From contig CAZFQS010000008.1 of assembly GCA_964521285.1 (NCBI GenBank), positions 95,852-159,851 on the forward strand: DNA of 64,000 nt. The letters are read 5' to 3'. Under the pieces are notes generated by a model. It was not told the origin of the DNA. It searched no databases and saw nothing but the letters and a program-made list of their open reading frames with translations. Below, piece after piece: positions 60,438 to 64,000 of this stretch. Within the stretch, counting starts at the first letter, position 1. Each line of letters begins with the position of its first letter. A program made the translations under genes and the position numbers. Source of the stretch: G020354785 sp964521285. GTDB taxonomy: Bacteria > Bacteroidota > Bacteroidia > Bacteroidales > UBA10428.

Positions 60438-60467
60438 TTGTATTTTAATATAATTTGATTATTTTTG
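60438..60467 (+). promoter_or_regulatory. Candidate promoter of the integrase operon
   Basis: TTG (60438-60440), 19 bp, then TATTTTTG (60460-60467) matches the Bacteroidota promoter pattern, about 115 bp before the first gene of the integration module. Confidence 0.35.
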
Positions 60468-60583
60468 TCACGTATTTGTCTCTTTTATTATTTAATAGCA
60501 TAATATTTTAATTAAAAAGTAATAAAAGCGAAATTATGTTACTTTGAGTTACTATATGTTATTATATGATACTTATTGATACT

Positions 60584-60952
60584 ATGAGCAGTAATATTCG
60601 GATAACCAAAGTATGTCAATTTTGTCATAAAGAATTTGTGGCAAAAAAAACAACTACCAAGCATTGTAGCGATGCATGTTCCAAAAAAGCCTATAAAGCA
60701 AGAAAAAGAATTGAGAAAATACAGGCATCAATCCTTAAACCGACAGAATATATAAAACAGATAAAAGAAAAGGATGAGTTAAATCCAATTAAAGAACGTG
60801 AATTTCTAAATATAGAACAAGCTGCTCTTTTATTAGGAGCAAGCAAAATGACCATATATAGATTATTAAAAAAAGGAACATTGCGATATCATAAAATTGG
60901 CAGACGAACAATAATAATAAGACAAGATATTGATAAACTTTTTGGAATATGA
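60584..60952 (+). CDS. Zinc-ribbon + excisionase-type HTH protein of integration module
   Basis: 122 residues from ATG 60584; an ATG 18 bp upstream is the alternative. The N-terminus has a four-cysteine zinc ribbon (CQFCHKEF...HCSDACSKKAYKARKR), and the C-terminal half (about 70-122) is a MerR-like excisionase helix-turn-helix (LNIEQAALLLGASKMTIYRLLKKGTLRYHKIGRRTIIIRQDIDKLF). It overlaps the integrase start by 4 bp (ATGA). This protein plus tyrosine recombinase pair is a frequent module of Bacteroidota mobile elements. It probably controls excision or transcription. Confidence 0.8.
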   Translation: MSSNIRITKVCQFCHKEFVAKKTTTKHCSDACSKKAYKARKRIEKIQASILKPTEYIKQIKEKDELNPIKEREFLNIEQAALLLGASKMTIYRLLKKGTLRYHKIGRRTIIIRQDIDKLFGI

Positions 60953-62055
60953 GAATAAAACTAAGAGAACGAAAGCATAAAAAATATACATCATTATATC
61001 TTGACATATATATAGATGCAAGGAATAGAAAAAAACAGCTGATAAAAGGCTTACAACTTATAAATAATCCAAAAACAAGTATAGAGAAAGATGCCAATAA
61101 AGAGACCATAAAAAAAGCTAATCGAATTTTAAGGCAATTCCAGGATCAGTATGAAAATGAAATATTGGGATTACCATCACCAAAGCCAAATGCAGACTTA
61201 TTAGACTATATGCAAGATTTAATTCAGTCAAAATATAAGGCAGGTGGATATATTGATAAATTAAATAGTGTTTTCCAAATACTAAAAAGATATTGCAATA
61301 ATAAACCCATTCTGTTTTCTACAGTAAATGAGACTTTTATTACCAATTTTAGAGATTATCTGCAAAAGAAAGCAGTTAAAAAAGACGGAAATCCTTTACG
61401 TAAAAATACTGCTGCAGTTTACTTCAGAAGATTTAAAAGTGTAATTCAACAAGCCTATCGTGATGGGATAATTCTTAAAAATCCAGTTGAAAATGTAAAT
61501 GGAATTAAAGAAGTCAAAACTGAGAGATCATTTCTGGAACTAAGCGAATTAAAAAAAATTATTCATTCAAACTCATGGCAAAATAATGTTGTTAGACGTG
61601 CTTTTATTTTTGCTTGTTATTCCGGATTAAGATTTAGTGATTTAAAGAGCTTGAAATGGGATCAAATAAAACACTCAGATGAAAAAGGTTATTATATCAA
61701 CTTTGAACATAAAAAAACTAAGCAATTTGAAAAGCTATATATTGCAGACCATACTTTTAAAATTCTTGGAAAGAAGCAGAAAGATAATGAAGTCTTTGTG
61801 GGATTAAGTAAATACGACTGCCCAAAAATACCAGGTTGGATTAAAGGATTAAATATTGATAAACATGTTACCTTTCATTCTAGTCGACATACAAATGCAA
61901 CGCTACTTTTGGAAGCAGGTGCAGACTTATATACAGTAATGAAAGTATTGGGTCATCAGGACATAAAAACCACTCAAATATATTTGCATGCTTTAGATTC
62001 AAAATTACTTGAAGCAGCTTCAAAAATTCCTAATCTTTTTAATTATGGATACTAG
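60949..62055 (+). CDS. Tyrosine-type site-specific recombinase/integrase
   Basis: 368 residues: an N-terminal arm-binding region, a SAM-like core-binding domain (about 82-185) and a catalytic domain with the full active site: Arg228 (YSGLRFSDL), the HKKTK beta-hairpin Lys near 255, His310 and Arg313 (HSSRH), His336 (LGHQD) and nucleophile Tyr345 (IYLHAL). It resembles Bacteroidota phage/transposon integrases. It lies 583 bp after mnmE in the same direction, consistent with an element integrated at the mnmE 3' end. Codon choice and A+T richness of this region differ visibly from the housekeeping genes. Confidence 0.92.
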   Translation: MRIKLRERKHKKYTSLYLDIYIDARNRKKQLIKGLQLINNPKTSIEKDANKETIKKANRILRQFQDQYENEILGLPSPKPNADLLDYMQDLIQSKYKAGGYIDKLNSVFQILKRYCNNKPILFSTVNETFITNFRDYLQKKAVKKDGNPLRKNTAAVYFRRFKSVIQQAYRDGIILKNPVENVNGIKEVKTERSFLELSELKKIIHSNSWQNNVVRRAFIFACYSGLRFSDLKSLKWDQIKHSDEKGYYINFEHKKTKQFEKLYIADHTFKILGKKQKDNEVFVGLSKYDCPKIPGWIKGLNIDKHVTFHSSRHTNATLLLEAGADLYTVMKVLGHQDIKTTQIYLHALDSKLLEAASKIPNLFNYGY

Positions 62056-63037
62056 ATACTATCGTGACTATGACATTTATTTAACAGATATCTGGGACTA
62101 TGAAAGATCTCTGATATTATCTGATCAGAATGACTTAAAAGCTGAATATTTGTACAAGCTTTTGGATCAAATGCAGATCATTATTCCAAAAAAAACGAAA
62201 CCATTTATTACCAATAAGCAATATAAAGAATCTGAAGATTCAGATATAAAATCATATTATGAAAGACATGAAAAAGAATTGGTAAACTCTATGAAAAGCT
62301 TAAAAGCTAAGTTTTATCTTGATTTTGTAGCACAAGGTGGTGATTTCTATCCTTGTTTTTGTGATATAACAATAAAAGTTCCAGATTTTGACATTATCAC
62401 TTATCAGTTTTTCCTGTCTCTTAAATTAAGACATTTTAAAAAAGCATTAATATTTATACCAGAATTTCTAGAATACCAGAAAAATGAAAGTTTTAAAAAT
62501 AACATTGATAAATTTTATGAGGTCATGGAAGATTGTATAATTCAAGGGCCTGACATAATTCCAAATGTAGTTGTTGATAAACTTCACAAAATTCTTGCTT
62601 CAGACAAAGAATCTTCACAAAAACCAATTTCTATTGATATTAAAGTGAATGATAAAAATACTGAAAGAGACATAAGTATTTCTGATCCGCTTTTAAAAGT
62701 ACTATTTGTTAGAAAACATATTGAACATTATTTGGAATTTGAAAAAAAATTGATTGAAAAAGGATTTCTGAATGATAATTTGATGTGGAATGAAAATAAA
62801 CCTAAGTATCTTGTTCTGACAATATATAGCATATTAAAAGATGATTATAAGTGGCTAAAAGAGCCTACAAGTGGGCATATAAGATCAATAGCAAAATATG
62901 CTACATTTTTTGAAAATAGGTATGGTTTAATACGTCTTAATTCTTATTTCCGTAACGAAAGAATTGAAAAGTATAGCCAAAAAATACAGAAGGCTGAATT
63001 CTTCTTAGTAGATCAATATTTTAAGAATTTAAAGTAA
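62045..63037 (+). CDS. Uncharacterised mobile-element protein
   Basis: 330 residues from ATG 62045, overlapping the integrase end by 11 bp; an earlier TTG is less likely. Soluble, Lys/Asp/Tyr-rich and mainly helical (YYRDYDIYLTDIWDYERSL, VNSMKSLKAKFYLDFVAQGGDFYPCFCDI, LKDDYKWLKEPTSGHIRSIAKYATFFENRYG). The C-terminal part shows a conserved-looking pattern but no known catalytic or DNA-binding motif. Translational coupling to the integrase suggests an accessory role in the element. I do not recognise the family. Confidence 0.6.
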   Translation: MDTRYYRDYDIYLTDIWDYERSLILSDQNDLKAEYLYKLLDQMQIIIPKKTKPFITNKQYKESEDSDIKSYYERHEKELVNSMKSLKAKFYLDFVAQGGDFYPCFCDITIKVPDFDIITYQFFLSLKLRHFKKALIFIPEFLEYQKNESFKNNIDKFYEVMEDCIIQGPDIIPNVVVDKLHKILASDKESSQKPISIDIKVNDKNTERDISISDPLLKVLFVRKHIEHYLEFEKKLIEKGFLNDNLMWNENKPKYLVLTIYSILKDDYKWLKEPTSGHIRSIAKYATFFENRYGLIRLNSYFRNERIEKYSQKIQKAEFFLVDQYFKNLK

Positions 63038-63070
63038 CGTAGAATAATATTAAGTTTTCACCATTATTTT

Positions 63071-63160
63071 TAACCATTTTTATTTTGAAAAAGTATCTCT
63101 ATCCCTCATCAGTGTAAAGATAGACCTTTAACCATTTTCCCCTATTTTATTAACCATTCT
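63071..63160 (+). repeat. Three short direct repeats, TAACCATT(T/C)T
   Basis: Copies begin at 63071, 63129 and about 63151 in the 208-bp gap between two element genes. They could be binding sites for an excisionase or replication protein; AT-rich chance recurrence is possible. Confidence 0.35.
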
Positions 63161-63245
63161 TATTGTTTTATTATAGAATGCATAATTTGCAAAGCAAATC
63201 AATGGACATGGTGGTATATCAATTTTTAACGTTGAAATTCTTGCT

Positions 63246-63533
63246 ATGGAAAATCTAATTAAAAAAATTGATGAACTAAAAGAGCTGATTAAGAAGCAGA
63301 ACGTATTAGCCAAAGAAGTAATGGACATTAACGAAGCATCTGTATTTACAGGCTATAGCGTATCAACATTGCACACATATTGTCATCGAGGTTATTTACC
63401 ATATTACAAACCACGAGGCAAGAGAGTATTTTTTAAGAAAGAAGAATTAATTGCATGGATGCTTAAAAATAAACATATGAGTAACGAAGAACTTGAAAGT
63501 GATGCTAAAAACTATCTAATGAATAATAAATAA
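63246..63533 (+). CDS. Excisionase-family helix-turn-helix protein
   Basis: 95 residues: a short coiled-coil start (IKKIDELKELIKKQNVL) and a MerR/HTH_17 domain (about 27-75; MDINEASVFTGYSVSTLHTYCHRGYLPYYKPRGKRVFFKKEELIAWM) typical of small excisionase-like proteins in Bacteroidota mobile elements. It probably regulates element excision or downstream mobilisation genes. The 376 bp that follows up to istA holds no gene, only AT-rich sequence and the insertion-sequence end. Confidence 0.82.
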   Translation: MENLIKKIDELKELIKKQNVLAKEVMDINEASVFTGYSVSTLHTYCHRGYLPYYKPRGKRVFFKKEELIAWMLKNKHMSNEELESDAKNYLMNNK

Positions 63534-63710
63534 GTTATGACGATAGAATGAAAAGCAAAAAGTTCATTTCTAATAGAATTAATACAAGTAATTTAGAAGA
63601 CTGATAAATTATAATTATGAAAAATTTTTTTAATACATTTTAACACGTTTTCAAAACAAATTAATAAACAATATCATACATATAACATATATTTTGTTTA
63701 TTATTGTAAA

Positions 63711-63805
63711 TTCCGGCCAAACTGACCCACTCATTCCGGTTTAAATTGATCCACCTGTTCCGGTTTAAACTGACCCACCCATTCCGGTGAAATTGACCCA
63801 CCTTG
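63711..63805 (+). repeat. Four terminal repeats of the IS21-like element
   Basis: Units of the form TTCCGGnnnAAAnTGAnCCACC start at 63711, 63734, 63758 and 63782 (spacing 23, 24, 24 bp). IS21-family transposase binds such multiple end repeats. Confidence 0.8.
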
Positions 63806-63909
63806 AAAAAGGGTTAATAAGTTGATGAAAACCCGGAAGGATTTTGCTGGTTTTTCATAGTCAGAAGTTATTCTTTCAAGGGTTTATTAAACCCAATAAA
63901 GAATAAATA

Positions 63910-64000
63910 ATGGCAAATAAAAGAAAAACCATGTTAATAGTCAGGCAAATTATCCAAATGCTTCATTCAGGCGTATCGAAGCGATCCATATCGGAACAAC
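63910..64000 (+). CDS. istA: IS21-family transposase IstA, N-terminal fragment
   Basis: The first 30 codons are visible: MANKRKTMLIVRQIIQMLHS then GVSKRSISEQ, the beginning of the IstA helix-turn-helix. The gene runs off the window. The expected partner istB (AAA+ helper) would lie beyond. Confidence 0.75.
   Translation, partial: MANKRKTMLIVRQIIQMLHSGVSKRSISEQ

Larger units (their letters stand above)
63705..64000 (+). mobile_element. Left end of an IS21-family insertion sequence (truncated by window)
   Basis: A GC-richer block with four repeats of about 24 bp precedes an IstA-like start codon at 63910. Multiple terminal repeats followed by istA are the layout of IS21-family ends. The outer border near TG at 63705 is an estimate. 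The element appears to have landed inside the mnmE-associated island. Confidence 0.75.

Noticed and set aside
1..64000. CRISPR arrays
   Set aside because: No regularly spaced identical repeats with unique spacers were found; the only short-period repeats are the IS21 end repeats and coding repeats.

Overview
The window is an AT-rich stretch of a Bacteroidota chromosome, probably from an uncultured Bacteroidales-like lineage. The lineage call rests on type IX secretion (T9SS) C-terminal sorting domains, a Bacteroidota-type LptD, the conserved run cinA-rpmB-rpmG-DUF4295-ftsY-rimO, DUF6340 lipoproteins, a GldM-C-like protein, starts without evident Shine-Dalgarno sequences, and several TAnnTTTG promoter elements.

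Layout. 1-8.7 kb is housekeeping: the 3' part of lptD, ridA, the rpsF-rpsR-rplI operon (minus strand), dnaX with an A10 tract that could yield a short gamma form, icd, ferritin and a phosphofructokinase. 9-13.4 kb holds a GH13 enzyme without domain C, a methyltransferase, a ferritin-like/VIT1 iron transporter fusion and glutamate dehydrogenase. 13.5-18.8 kb is a probable damage-inducible mutagenesis cassette: an S24 self-cleaving repressor, divergent from overlapping dinB-dnaE genes, with palindromic operators in between. 18.8-28.9 kb mixes small and secreted proteins (a bTHX ribosomal protein with a long charged tail, a T9SS cargo protein, a GldM-C-like protein) with metA and rlmN.

29.0-37.4 kb is the most interesting region. 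It is one tight plus-strand operon: lipid kinase; a fusion of an ICMT/PEMT-like membrane methyltransferase with a BtaA-like (DUF3419) aminocarboxypropyl transferase; a GNAT protein; a fold-III PLP amino-acid decarboxylase; a class II aldolase-like protein; and an ABC permease and ATPase. I infer a membrane-lipid headgroup pathway related to betaine/homoserine lipid synthesis, with steps not in the classical BtaA-BtaB route.

37.4-45.9 kb (minus strand) has a SPOR-like protein, a 31-residue membrane peptide, an OLD-like ATPase whose coiled coil carries a central CxxC (zinc-hook-like), a SpoIIE-type phosphatase, a repeat/propeller protein and an OmpA-family protein. 45.9-56.5 kb is housekeeping: rimO, ftsY, DUF4295, rpmG, rpmB, cinA, two tRNAs, an M48 protease, two DUF6340 lipoproteins, fabG and sucD. 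56.6-60.4 kb has a PKD/T9SS protein and mnmE.

60.4-64.0 kb is the start of an integrated element. An excisionase-like gene and a tyrosine integrase lie just past the 3' end of mnmE, a site also used by SGI1-type islands. They are followed by an unrecognised protein, a second excisionase-like protein, and the left end of an IS21-family insertion sequence cut by the window edge. Degenerate GGGGACAG-type palindromes are scattered between genes; one supplies the last codons of the ABC ATPase.
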